Source of the DNA: Trueperaceae bacterium
GTDB lineage: Bacteria > Deinococcota > Deinococci > Deinococcales > Trueperaceae
Direction of reading: 5' to 3'
DNA: 8,166 bases
NCBI GenBank assembly: GCA_007121175.1
Contig: SKMG01000219.1
Location: 1 to 8,166, forward strand
Made by a program: the position numbers and the translations under genes. The notes beneath the pieces are model-generated. The model ran no database searches. It was given only the letters and a program-made list of their open reading frames with translations, and was not told the DNA's origin. Below, one piece after another: positions 1-6,263 of this stretch (position 1 is the first letter of the stretch; the number at the start of each line of letters is the position of its first letter).

Positions 1-1075
1 CGATGTGCGAGTCGGGCTGCTGCGAGGCCTCGAACATGAGGCTGAACACGGCCGGGTTCTCGACGTTGTCGCGGTCGCCGGTGTCGGCGATCAGGTTGAA
101 GGTGCGCTGCTCGCCGCTGGCGGCCTCGGCGAACCACACTTCGCTGTGGTACGGGAGCTGGTTGCCTTCTTCGTCGACCATCCAGAAGTACGGGTTGCGC
201 ACCAAGATGAGCTGCTCGCCGGGGCGGTAGATGACCGGGACGAAGGCGCCCATGGTCACGATCGGGAGGTCCTCCGGCGGCGCCGCCACCAGCAGGTCGG
301 CGTAGGTGCTCTCAGGGTTGAAGGCGGGATGGTGAGCGGAGCGCACGTGCTTGGGCACCGGCGAGAACTGCAAGTAGCCCATGTTGTAGAACGCGCCCAC
401 CGGGAATGGGGCACCGAAGTGCCAGCGGATCGTGTAGTCGTCGACCTTCTCGAGCTCGGTGACCTGGCCGCCGTAGGTCCAGCCGCTGGCGCCCTGCCAG
501 GTGGGCACGCTGGGATCGAGGATGTAGTGCTCGTAGGTGAAGACCACGTCATCGGCGGTGAACGGGTGACCGTCCGACCAGCGCGCGCCCTCGATCAGGT
601 ACATCGTGAGCGACGTGCCGTCGTCGGACCACTCCCAGCTGTGCGCCAGATTCGGGGCGGGCTCGGGCTCCTCCATCATCCACATCGGGAACAGGTCGAC
701 CAGCCAGGCTTGCACCATCTCGTTGACGCCGAACCAGCCCTGGGTCTGGTGACCCCAGTCCCAGCCGGCGGTCGGCACGGCGAAGGTGTCGCGCCAGACG
801 CCGCCGTGGTCACCGATACCGTCGACCAGCTGGCCGCGCTTGACGATGCGCGGCTCGCGCGGCAGGCGCTCCTCGATCGGCGGCAGCAGGCCCTGCTCCA
901 CGAGCGCGGCCAGTTCCGGCGCCTCGGTGTAGCTCGGCAGCGCTTCGTAACCGACGATCTGCTCCATCTGCAGTGAGCCCAACAGCGATCTGGAGGCGTC
1001 TTGAGCCAGGGCCGGCGAGAGCGCCAGCAGGCCGGCGAGCAAGACGACGGCGAAAGTCAGTGGCTTGCGGTGCAT
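1..1075 (-). CDS. Family 5 ABC transporter substrate-binding protein, N-terminal 358 residues (runs off the left edge)
   Basis: This is an extracytoplasmic solute receptor of the SBP_bac_5 family (DppA/OppA/AgpA type), which delivers peptides or oligosaccharides to an ABC importer. The ATG at 1075-1073 has GAGGAG 7 nt upstream. Residues 1-24 form a signal peptide: H2-R3-K4, a hydrophobic stretch from about residue 6 to 19, then A22-L23-A24 before Q25. There is no lipobox cysteine, so the protein should be free in the periplasm. The family signature is clear at residues 141-180: PNLAHSWEWSDDG, then a Gly-x-x-Trp-Ser-Asp-Gly segment, then PFTADDVVFTYE. A conserved RNPYFW segment lies near residue 293. 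The reading frame is open to the window edge; relatives are usually about 550-690 residues, so roughly half is present. Permease genes probably follow to the left, outside the window. The family cannot be split into peptide and sugar binders by eye. The galactoside genes nearby favour a sugar, because AgpA of Sinorhizobium is a family 5 alpha-galactoside receptor. The family call is secure and the substrate is unknown. Confidence 0.9.
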   Translation of the reverse strand, partial: MHRKPLTFAVVLLAGLLALSPALAQDASRSLLGSLQMEQIVGYEALPSYTEAPELAALVEQGLLPPIEERLPREPRIVKRGQLVDGIGDHGGVWRDTFAVPTAGWDWGHQTQGWFGVNEMVQAWLVDLFPMWMMEEPEPAPNLAHSWEWSDDGTSLTMYLIEGARWSDGHPFTADDVVFTYEHYILDPSVPTWQGASGWTYGGQVTELEKVDDYTIRWHFGAPFPVGAFYNMGYLQFSPVPKHVRSAHHPAFNPESTYADLLVAAPPEDLPIVTMGAFVPVIYRPGEQLILVRNPYFWMVDEEGNQLPYHSEVWFAEAASGEQRTFNLIADTGDRDNVENPAVFSLMFEASQQPDSHI

Positions 1076-1082
1076 CGATGGT

Positions 1083-1088
1083 CTCCTC
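1083..1088 (-). promoter_or_regulatory. Shine-Dalgarno site of the family 5 binding protein
   Basis: On the minus strand this reads GAGGAG and ends 7 nt before the ATG at 1075. It fixes the start that gives an intact signal peptide. Confidence 0.75.
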
Positions 1089-1104
1089 GTCGAACGTAGC
1101 AAGG

Positions 1105-1120
1105 GTCCGCCAGAGCGGAC
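1105..1120 (-). repeat. Small inverted repeat in the leader of the family 5 binding protein gene
   Basis: GTCCGC and GCGGAC form a perfect 6-bp stem around a 4-nt loop, about 30 nt upstream of the ATG and just beyond its Shine-Dalgarno site. It could fold in the 5' untranslated mRNA. No T-tract follows, so it does not look like a terminator. In DNA this GC-rich, a stem of this size can occur by chance. Confidence 0.3.
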
Positions 1121-1248
1121 GACGACCCGGCAGCCTCGCAGACGTTATGGGGCTTACCTCCTATCCGGCTCGCCGAGAGCCCGACGCGTGGATCACCCAC
1201 GGGTCGACGGGACGAGTTGTTGAACGAGCCTACGGTAGCACACCTGTC

Positions 1249-1264
1249 GTGTTAGCGTTCACAC
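1249..1264. promoter_or_regulatory. Probable LacI-family operator (cre-like palindrome centred on CG)
   Basis: The 16-mer GTGTTAGCGTTCACAC is an imperfect palindrome centred on the CG at 1256-1257, with the four outer base pairs and six of eight pairs overall complementary. Its inner 14 bases (1250-1263) match the CcpA cre consensus TGWAANCGNTNWCA at every fixed position except the fourth (T instead of A). LacI-family proteins typically bind such palindromes, with the hinge-helix leucine inserted at the central CG. The site lies between a divergently read transporter gene and a LacI-family gene and ends 2 nt before the proposed repressor start, so autoregulation and control of the binding protein gene are both plausible. 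No confident -35/-10 pair was found on either strand; TTGAAC at 1220-1225 is -35-like without a matching -10. Confidence 0.6.
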
Positions 1265-1266
1265 TG

Positions 1267-2343
1267 GTGGCCCCGAGACGATCCCCGAAGACAGGTTCCG
1301 CGGCGAGGGTCGACGCCGGGAGGGCTGGTCGCTCGAGGAGAGCGACCATCGAGGACGTCGCCCGACGCGCGGGCGTGTCGACGCAGACGGTCTCCCGGGT
1401 GATCAATGAGCACCGGAGCGTGGCCCCCGCCACGCGGGCTCGGGTCTCGGAGGCGGTCGAGCAGCTCGGCTACCGGCCGAACCGCGCGGCTCGAGCCCTG
1501 GTGACGCGCCGGTCGAACACCATCGGCCTGGTCAGCTTCAGCACCCGGTATTACGGGCCGGGCCAGATGCTCGTTAACCTCGAGGCGGCGCTGCGCCAGC
1601 GGGGCATCGGGCTGACGCTCGCGTCGATCGACGGCAGCTCGCTCGCCGAGATGAGCCGCGCGCTCGGCGCGCTCAGCGCGAGCGATCTCGACGGCATCGT
1701 CGTCATCGCGCCGGTGTCGAGCCTCGAGGCCCGTGCGATCGAGCGCCTCTGCGGCGACACGCCGTTCATCATGATCGACGCGCTGCCGGCCGAGCGAGTC
1801 CACTCGGTCGTCATCGACCAGCGGCACGGCGTCGATCTCGCGACCCGACACCTGCTCGAGCTCGGTCACCGCGCCTTCGCCGAGATCAGCGGCCCGCTCG
1901 AATGGCACGACGCCCGCTTCCGTCAAGAGGCCATGACGACGGTGCTGCACGCCGCTGGCCTCGAACCGGGACCGAGCGTCGAGAGCGACTGGACGGCGGC
2001 GGGCGGCTTCGCGGCCGCTCGCGCGTTGCTCTCGTGCGGCACCCCGTTCACGGCCCTCGCCGTCGCCAACGATCAGATGGCCCTCGGCGCCATCAGGGCG
2101 CTGCGCGACGGCGGCCTGCGGATCCCCGAGGACGTCTCGGTGGTCGGCTTCGACGACGTCCCCGAGGCCGCGTTCTTCGAGCCGCCGCTCACCACCGTGC
2201 GCCAGGATTTCGAGGCGCTCGGGCAGCAGAGCGTCGACTACCTGCTGGCGCTCATCGCACGTCCGGACACGCCGCGACACCAGCGGGTGCTCTACCCGAG
2301 CCTGGTGGTGCGCGCGAGCACGGGCGCCGCCCGCCCGAGGTAG
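1267..2343 (+). CDS. LacI-family transcriptional regulator (complete)
   Basis: This is a sugar-responsive DNA-binding repressor of about 358 residues. With the GTG at 1267 as start, residues 27-78 form the LacI-type DNA-binding domain: TIEDVARRAG, recognition helix STQTVSRVIN (38-47), then the hinge helix RPNRAARAL with L78 at the position of the minor-groove leucine of LacI. Residues from about 84 onward form the periplasmic-binding-protein-like effector domain, with typical NDQMALGAIRAL, IPEDVSVVGFDDVP and EPPLTTVRQDF blocks. The start is uncertain. GTG 1267 leaves an Arg-rich extension of about 25 residues before the helix-turn-helix and has no Shine-Dalgarno site, so the mRNA may be leaderless. 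GTG 1249 and ATG 1147 lie in the same frame but would place the operator inside the gene. The gene diverges from the family 5 binding protein and converges on GH42. The regulator at 7690-8166 is about 60% identical over the shared region. The family is certain; the effector is inferred to be a galactoside from context only. Confidence 0.93.
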   Translation: MAPRRSPKTGSAARVDAGRAGRSRRATIEDVARRAGVSTQTVSRVINEHRSVAPATRARVSEAVEQLGYRPNRAARALVTRRSNTIGLVSFSTRYYGPGQMLVNLEAALRQRGIGLTLASIDGSSLAEMSRALGALSASDLDGIVVIAPVSSLEARAIERLCGDTPFIMIDALPAERVHSVVIDQRHGVDLATRHLLELGHRAFAEISGPLEWHDARFRQEAMTTVLHAAGLEPGPSVESDWTAAGGFAAARALLSCGTPFTALAVANDQMALGAIRALRDGGLRIPEDVSVVGFDDVPEAAFFEPPLTTVRQDFEALGQQSVDYLLALIARPDTPRHQRVLYPSLVVRASTGAARPR

Positions 2344-2368
2344 CAGCGCCAGCGCGCAACGTAGCGCC

Positions 2369-4354
2369 TCATGTCGGCTCGCCAGCCTGCAGGATCAGCA
2401 ACTCGCGGGGGGCGAGACGCACCCGGCCCTCGACCTGCCGGTCAGCGAGGAGGTCGTGGTGCACGCCCGCGGCCAGCGTCACCGCCTGCTCTGATTCGGT
2501 GTGGTTGAGCACGAACACCAGCGCGATGTCGCCGAGCCAGCGCTCGCTCACCTCGATGCCGGCGGCCTGCCGTGGCGCCGCTTCCAGCCCGGCGAGCTCG
2601 AGCAGCCGCGCCACCAGGGCTTCGTTGAGGGCGTCGTTGCCGAGCGTCCCGAGGTAGAGCGCCTTGCCTCGCCCGAAGGCGTTCATCGTGATCGCGGCCT
2701 GGCCGGCGTAATGGTCCTCGCCGTAGTGCGCGACGACCTCGGCGCCGCGCGGCGTCAGGATGTCGCACCAGGCGCTGCCCGCTGCGCCCTCGACGCCCGG
2801 GTACTCGAGCGTGTTGCTCTTCCCGGCGGGCAGCGAGTCGTAGTCCTCGACGATCACGCCGCACAGGCGCGCCAGCAACCCCGGCAGCGGTCGCTCGACC
2901 ACGGCGTTGGCGTCGTCCTTGACCCCCGTTCTGGGCGTGACCAGGAGGGTGCCGCCGGCTTCCACGAAGCGCTCGAGGTGCTCGGCCGTCTCCGGTGTCA
3001 GGACGTAGAGGCTCGGCACCACGACCAGGTCGTAGCGGGAGAGGTCGGCGTTCGGCGCCACCACGTCTACGGCCAGGTTGCGCGCATGGAGCGCGTGGTA
3101 GAGCGCCTGGAACTGCTCTGGGTACGAGAAGCCTGGGTTGTGCGGCTGGATCTGTAGCGCGAAGCGCGCGTCGTACGAGAGCACCAGCGCGACCCTGGCC
3201 TTCACGCTCGAGCCTTCGATCTTCTGCCCGACGCGCGCGATCTCCTGGCCCATGCGCTTGATCTCGTGGTAGCGGCGACCGGGCCGCCCGTCGTGCTCCA
3301 GCAGCCCGTGCCAGTACTGCTCGGTGCCGTGACGCGCGGTTCGCCAGCGGAAGAAGACGATGCCATCGGCGCCGTGCGCGATCGCCTGGTAGGCCCACAG
3401 GCGCAGCTCACCGGGCTTGGGCATCACGCTCACCACATCCCAGCCGCCGGCGCCCGCCTGCTGCTCCATGACCCAGAAGTTGATCCCCTTCAGGCCGCGC
3501 ATGGTGTCGTGACCGAGTGCCATGGTGCTCGGTTCGACCTCTGCCGCGATGTTCCAGAAGCCTCGCGGGTAGTTGTCCCACGAGACGAAGTCGAGATCGG
3601 CGCTGAGGTCGAAGTAGTCGATGAGCTCGTAGCGGAACCCCATGAAGTTGTGCGTGATGAAGTGCTCTGGGCAGTGCTTGCGCAGGATGTCGATCTGGAG
3701 GCGCTGGTACTCCACGTAGGCATCGGAGCAGAAGCGGAAGAAGTCGAGCGCCAGTCCGGGGTTGGGGACGCCGCCGGTCGACAGCGGGACGGGGATCTGG
3801 TCCCAGTCGGTGTAGACGTGGCTCCAAAAGGCGGTGCCCCAGCGCTCGTTGATCGCGTCGAGCGTTCCGAAGCGCTCCTTCAGCCAACGCCGGAAGGCGG
3901 GCGCGTCGTAGTCCCGGTCGCCGAACTCGTTGTCGATCTGCCAGCCGATGACCGCCGGGTGATCGGCGTAGTGCCTGGCCATGGTCTCGACGATGCGCGC
4001 CGAGTGCTCGCGGTAGGCCTGGTCGGTCGGGCTGTAGTTGCGGCGGTTGCCGTAGGTGACGCGCTGGCCGCTCGACCGAACGAGGAACGCCTCTGGGTGC
4101 TGGGTCATCAGCCATGGTGGTGGTGAGGCGGTGGGCGTACCGAGGACGACCTTCATGCCCTGCTCGGCGAGTCCGGCGATCGCACGGTCGAGCCAGCCCA
4201 GGTCGTAGCGGCCCTCCTCGGGCTCCATCCTCGACCAGGCGAACTCCGCCAGTCGAACGACGTTGAAGCCCGCCTCGGCCATCAGGCGGGCATCCTCGGG
4301 CCAGCGCTCCTCGGGCCAGTGCTCTGGGTAGTAGTCGACGCCGAAGTACAACAT
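2369..4354 (-). CDS. GH42 beta-galactosidase (complete, cytoplasmic)
   Basis: This is a retaining glycoside hydrolase of family 42, which releases terminal beta-D-galactose from short galactosides. It is 661 residues long, normal for the family, and has no signal peptide, so it should act on imported sugar in the cytoplasm. Residues 1 to about 390 are the TIM barrel: YFGVDYYPEHWPEERW at 3-18, acid/base E143 in WQIDNEFG, nucleophile E297 in FWVMEQQAG, and a conserved FFRWR segment soon after. The middle Rossmann-like trimerisation domain (about 400-610) holds LVVVPSLYVLTPE and a GKALYLGTLG segment. A small beta domain ends the protein. The Cys cluster that binds zinc in the Thermus A4 enzyme is absent. 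The frame stays open far upstream, but homology begins at this ATG, which has GGAGGGAG 7 nt before it. A 113-nt gap with a palindrome separates it from the upstream permease gene. Its stop lies 25 nt from the end of the convergent repressor gene. The family call is very secure; the natural substrate (lactose, galacto-oligosaccharide, plant galactan fragment) is open. Confidence 0.96.
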   Translation of the reverse strand: MLYFGVDYYPEHWPEERWPEDARLMAEAGFNVVRLAEFAWSRMEPEEGRYDLGWLDRAIAGLAEQGMKVVLGTPTASPPPWLMTQHPEAFLVRSSGQRVTYGNRRNYSPTDQAYREHSARIVETMARHYADHPAVIGWQIDNEFGDRDYDAPAFRRWLKERFGTLDAINERWGTAFWSHVYTDWDQIPVPLSTGGVPNPGLALDFFRFCSDAYVEYQRLQIDILRKHCPEHFITHNFMGFRYELIDYFDLSADLDFVSWDNYPRGFWNIAAEVEPSTMALGHDTMRGLKGINFWVMEQQAGAGGWDVVSVMPKPGELRLWAYQAIAHGADGIVFFRWRTARHGTEQYWHGLLEHDGRPGRRYHEIKRMGQEIARVGQKIEGSSVKARVALVLSYDARFALQIQPHNPGFSYPEQFQALYHALHARNLAVDVVAPNADLSRYDLVVVPSLYVLTPETAEHLERFVEAGGTLLVTPRTGVKDDANAVVERPLPGLLARLCGVIVEDYDSLPAGKSNTLEYPGVEGAAGSAWCDILTPRGAEVVAHYGEDHYAGQAAITMNAFGRGKALYLGTLGNDALNEALVARLLELAGLEAAPRQAAGIEVSERWLGDIALVFVLNHTESEQAVTLAAGVHHDLLADRQVEGRVRLAPRELLILQAGEPT

Positions 4355-4361
4355 GGTCTGA

Positions 4362-4369
4362 CTCCCTCC
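4362..4369 (-). promoter_or_regulatory. Shine-Dalgarno site deciding the GH42 start
   Basis: On the minus strand this reads GGAGGGAG and ends 7 nt before the ATG at 4354. It decides the start, because the reading frame has no stop for nearly 900 nt further upstream. Confidence 0.8.
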
Positions 4370-4388
4370 GGTGGTGGCGCCACCGCCG
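4369..4388. repeat. 20-bp near-perfect palindrome abutting the GH42 ribosome binding site
   Basis: The core GGTGGCGCCACC (4373-4384) is a perfect 12-bp palindrome centred on CG. Allowing one mismatched pair (4372/4385) it extends to 20 bp with nine of ten pairs complementary. In the mRNA it would form a strong hairpin around a GCGC loop ending at the first base of the GH42 Shine-Dalgarno site. It could be an intercistronic hairpin affecting mRNA stability or translation, or a protein-binding site. A second, weaker stem (GCCTC/GAGGC, 4401-4405 with 4413-4417) lies upstream in the same 113-nt gap. There is no T-tract, so an intrinsic terminator is not supported. Confidence 0.5.
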
Positions 4389-4467
4389 ATGGCCGGCGAC
4401 GCCTCTGGTACCGAGGCCACGTGCAGTCGCGGCCCCTCCCGCGGCGCCACCTCGGGTAGCGGGCGGT

Positions 4468-5304
4468 TCAGCCCTTCACCGAACCAGCCGTGATGCCGGC
4501 GATCAGGTAGCGCTGCAGCACGAAGAACACGACGAGCATCGGGATCACGCTCAGGACCGAGCCCGCCATCAGCAGGTCGAAGGCCGTTCGGCCTGGGGGA
4601 CCCTGCAGCGAGTTCAGCATGATGGGCACCGTGTGCATAGGCTCCGAGCGGAGCACCGTCAGGGGCCACAGGAAGTTGTTCCAGGAGGCCATGAAGAAGA
4701 TGATGCCCAGGCTCGCGAGTCCGGGCAGGGCCGTGGGCAGCACCACGCGCAGGAAGATGCCGAACTCCGAGGCGCCGTCGATCCTGGCGGCGTCGAGCAT
4801 GTCGTCCGAGACCGAGAGCATGTACTGACGCATGAAGAAGATGCCGAAGGCGTTCGCGGCTCCGGGGATGATCAGCGGCCAGGGCGTGTCGATCCACCCG
4901 AAGGTGTTGCGCATCATCACGAAGAGCGGCACCAGCAGCACCGCGAACGGGATCGTCATCGACGCGAGCATGACGGCGAACATCGTCTTGCGCCCGGGGA
5001 ACTCGAACTTGGCGAAGGCGTAACCGCCCAAGGCGCAGAGGAACACCGACAAGACCGTGGCCGTGGTCGCGATGTAGAACGAGTTCCAGAACTTCCGCAG
5101 GGCGTCGTAGCGCTCGAAGAGCGCCAGGTAGTTGGCAAAGGTGGGCTCTTGCGGGAAGAAGGTGCGGCCCGCGAAGATCTCCGGGAAGGGCTTGAACGAC
5201 GACACCAGCATCCACACGAACGGGAAGATCATGAACACGCACAGCGCCGTCAAGGCCCCGTAGCTCGCGCCCTTGACGAAGAGATCACCGTGACCGGCGC
5301 GCAT
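4468..5304 (-). CDS. CUT1 ABC transporter permease, MalG type
   Basis: This is an inner-membrane permease of a carbohydrate ABC importer (CUT1 family), paired with the upstream MalF-type protein. It is 278 residues long, the usual MalG length, with about six membrane segments, near residues 15-35, 75-98, 108-130, 143-160, 196-213 and 243-263. The cytoplasmic EAA loop that contacts the ATPase lies at about 168-190 and reads MLDAARIDGASEFGIF, followed by LRVVLP. The short region between the first two membrane segments has the typical SSFKP and NYLALF elements. The start ATG overlaps the stop of the preceding permease by one base (TGATG) and has GAGGTGA 6 nt upstream, so translation is probably coupled. 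The C-terminus (AGITAGSVKG) is characteristic of MalG-type permeases. The family assignment is secure; the transported sugar is inferred from GH42 to be a galactoside. Confidence 0.96.
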   Translation of the reverse strand: MRAGHGDLFVKGASYGALTALCVFMIFPFVWMLVSSFKPFPEIFAGRTFFPQEPTFANYLALFERYDALRKFWNSFYIATTATVLSVFLCALGGYAFAKFEFPGRKTMFAVMLASMTIPFAVLLVPLFVMMRNTFGWIDTPWPLIIPGAANAFGIFFMRQYMLSVSDDMLDAARIDGASEFGIFLRVVLPTALPGLASLGIIFFMASWNNFLWPLTVLRSEPMHTVPIMLNSLQGPPGRTAFDLLMAGSVLSVIPMLVVFFVLQRYLIAGITAGSVKG

Positions 5305-6245
5305 CAGCGGTCACCTCGACTGACGAGCCGGAACTGCACGATCGCCAGGACGACGATGGTCACGAAGTACACGTAGCTCATGGCGGCGGCGTAGCCGAAG
5401 CGCATGTTGGCGAAGGTGCTCGAGAAGATCTGCATCACCGGCGTCTCGGTGGCGCGCATCGGCCCGCCTCCGGTGAGGATGTAGGGCTCGGTGAACAGCT
5501 GGAAGGTACCGATGATCGAGAGCGTGACGGCGAAGAGGATGACTGGTTTCAGCAGCGGCACGGTGATCCGGAAGAAGACCTGCACCCGACTGGCACCGTC
5601 GACGGCGGCAGCCTCATTGACCTCAGTCGGGATCGTCTGCAGCCCGGCCAGCATGATGATGGTGTTGTAGCCCAGCCAGGCCCAGATCATCAGCAGCCCC
5701 AGCGAGATCCGCGCCCACCACATGTCGTCGAGCCAGGGAATGGGTGAGGCGCCGAGCAGTGTCAGCGCGCGATTGGCGAAACCGCTGTGGGTGTCGAGGA
5801 TGAGACGGAACGTGAAGCCGGCAGCCACCATCGAGGTGAGGTGCGGCATGAAGATCAGCGCGCGCCACATGCCCTGGAGCTTCAGGAAGCCCCCGTGCAG
5901 CATCGTGGCGATGACGACCGCCAAGAACGTCATCAGCGGCACGTAGATGAAGAACAGCAGCAGCGCGTTCTGCATCGCGTTCCAGAAGATGCGGTCAGTG
6001 AACAGCCGGCTGTAGTTCGCCAGGCCGACCGGCCGCATGGCGCCGATCCCGCGCCACTCGTGAAAGCTCAGGTACAGCGAGAACACGATCGGGTAGAGCG
6101 CGAACACCGCGAACAGGATGAAGAACGGCGAGACGAACAGGAGCGGCCAACGATGGCGCCAGAGCGCACGCAAGGCGCCGCGCTTCCTGGCGCCGGCCAC
6201 CCCAGGGGTGGCCGGCGCCTGAGTCGTGGTGCGAAGCTGGCTCAT
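5304..6245 (-). CDS. CUT1 ABC transporter permease, MalF type
   Basis: This is the partner inner-membrane permease of the CUT1 sugar importer. It is 313 residues long. A basic, Ala-rich cytoplasmic N-terminus (about residues 1-33) precedes six predicted membrane segments, the first at about 35-58 ending in a YPIVFSLYLSF element typical of MalF-type permeases. The EAA loop lies at about 208-232, reading EVNEAAAVDGASRVQVFF followed by RITVPLL. The segment ILTGGGPMRATE near 256-267 is also a conserved MalF-type feature. The gene starts 18 nt after the stop of the sugar-binding protein gene and overlaps the next permease by one base, so all three should be on one transcript. The ribosome binding site is weak: GAGAG lies within the gap, inside the 10-bp palindrome CTCTCGAGAG (6252-6261). 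It has the short MalF form found outside enterobacteria, without the large periplasmic loop. Confidence 0.96.
   Translation of the reverse strand: MSQLRTTTQAPATPGVAGARKRGALRALWRHRWPLLFVSPFFILFAVFALYPIVFSLYLSFHEWRGIGAMRPVGLANYSRLFTDRIFWNAMQNALLLFFIYVPLMTFLAVVIATMLHGGFLKLQGMWRALIFMPHLTSMVAAGFTFRLILDTHSGFANRALTLLGASPIPWLDDMWWARISLGLLMIWAWLGYNTIIMLAGLQTIPTEVNEAAAVDGASRVQVFFRITVPLLKPVILFAVTLSIIGTFQLFTEPYILTGGGPMRATETPVMQIFSSTFANMRFGYAAAMSYVYFVTIVVLAIVQFRLVSRGDR
5311..5317 (-). promoter_or_regulatory. Shine-Dalgarno site of the MalG-type permease, inside the end of the MalF-type gene
   Basis: On the minus strand this reads GAGGTGA, 6 nt before the ATG at 5304-5302. It sits within the last codons of the upstream permease and supports a start that overlaps that gene's stop codon by one base. 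Confidence 0.7.
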
Positions 6246-6263
6246 CCGGAGCTCTCGAGAGAC

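Noticed and set aside
5..976. A 323-codon open frame on the plus strand at the left edge
   Set aside because: It is antisense to the family 5 binding protein, which has a signal peptide, a ribosome binding site and a clear family signature. The plus-strand translation has no such features.
1156..1162. AGGAGGT on the minus strand, a perfect Shine-Dalgarno-like word upstream of the family 5 binding protein
   Set aside because: No ATG, GTG or TTG follows at a suitable distance, and the real gene has its own GAGGAG next to the ATG at 1075.
1230..1238. Palindrome CTACGGTAG between the divergent genes
   Set aside because: It is only 9 bp with an odd centre and is not repeated elsewhere in the window. 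It shares CTACGG with the stem at 7619-7635, but the flanks differ.
4355..5242. In-frame upstream extension of the GH42 reading frame over the MalG-type permease gene
   Set aside because: GH42 homology starts at the ATG at 4354 with a strong ribosome binding site. The extension is an out-of-frame reading of the permease gene and does not resemble any GH42 N-terminal domain.
6252..6261. Perfect 10-bp palindrome CTCTCGAGAG between the binding protein and MalF-type permease genes
   Set aside because: It is short, has no loop and overlaps the expected ribosome binding region in an 18-nt gap. Purine-rich and pyrimidine-rich words here can produce it by chance.
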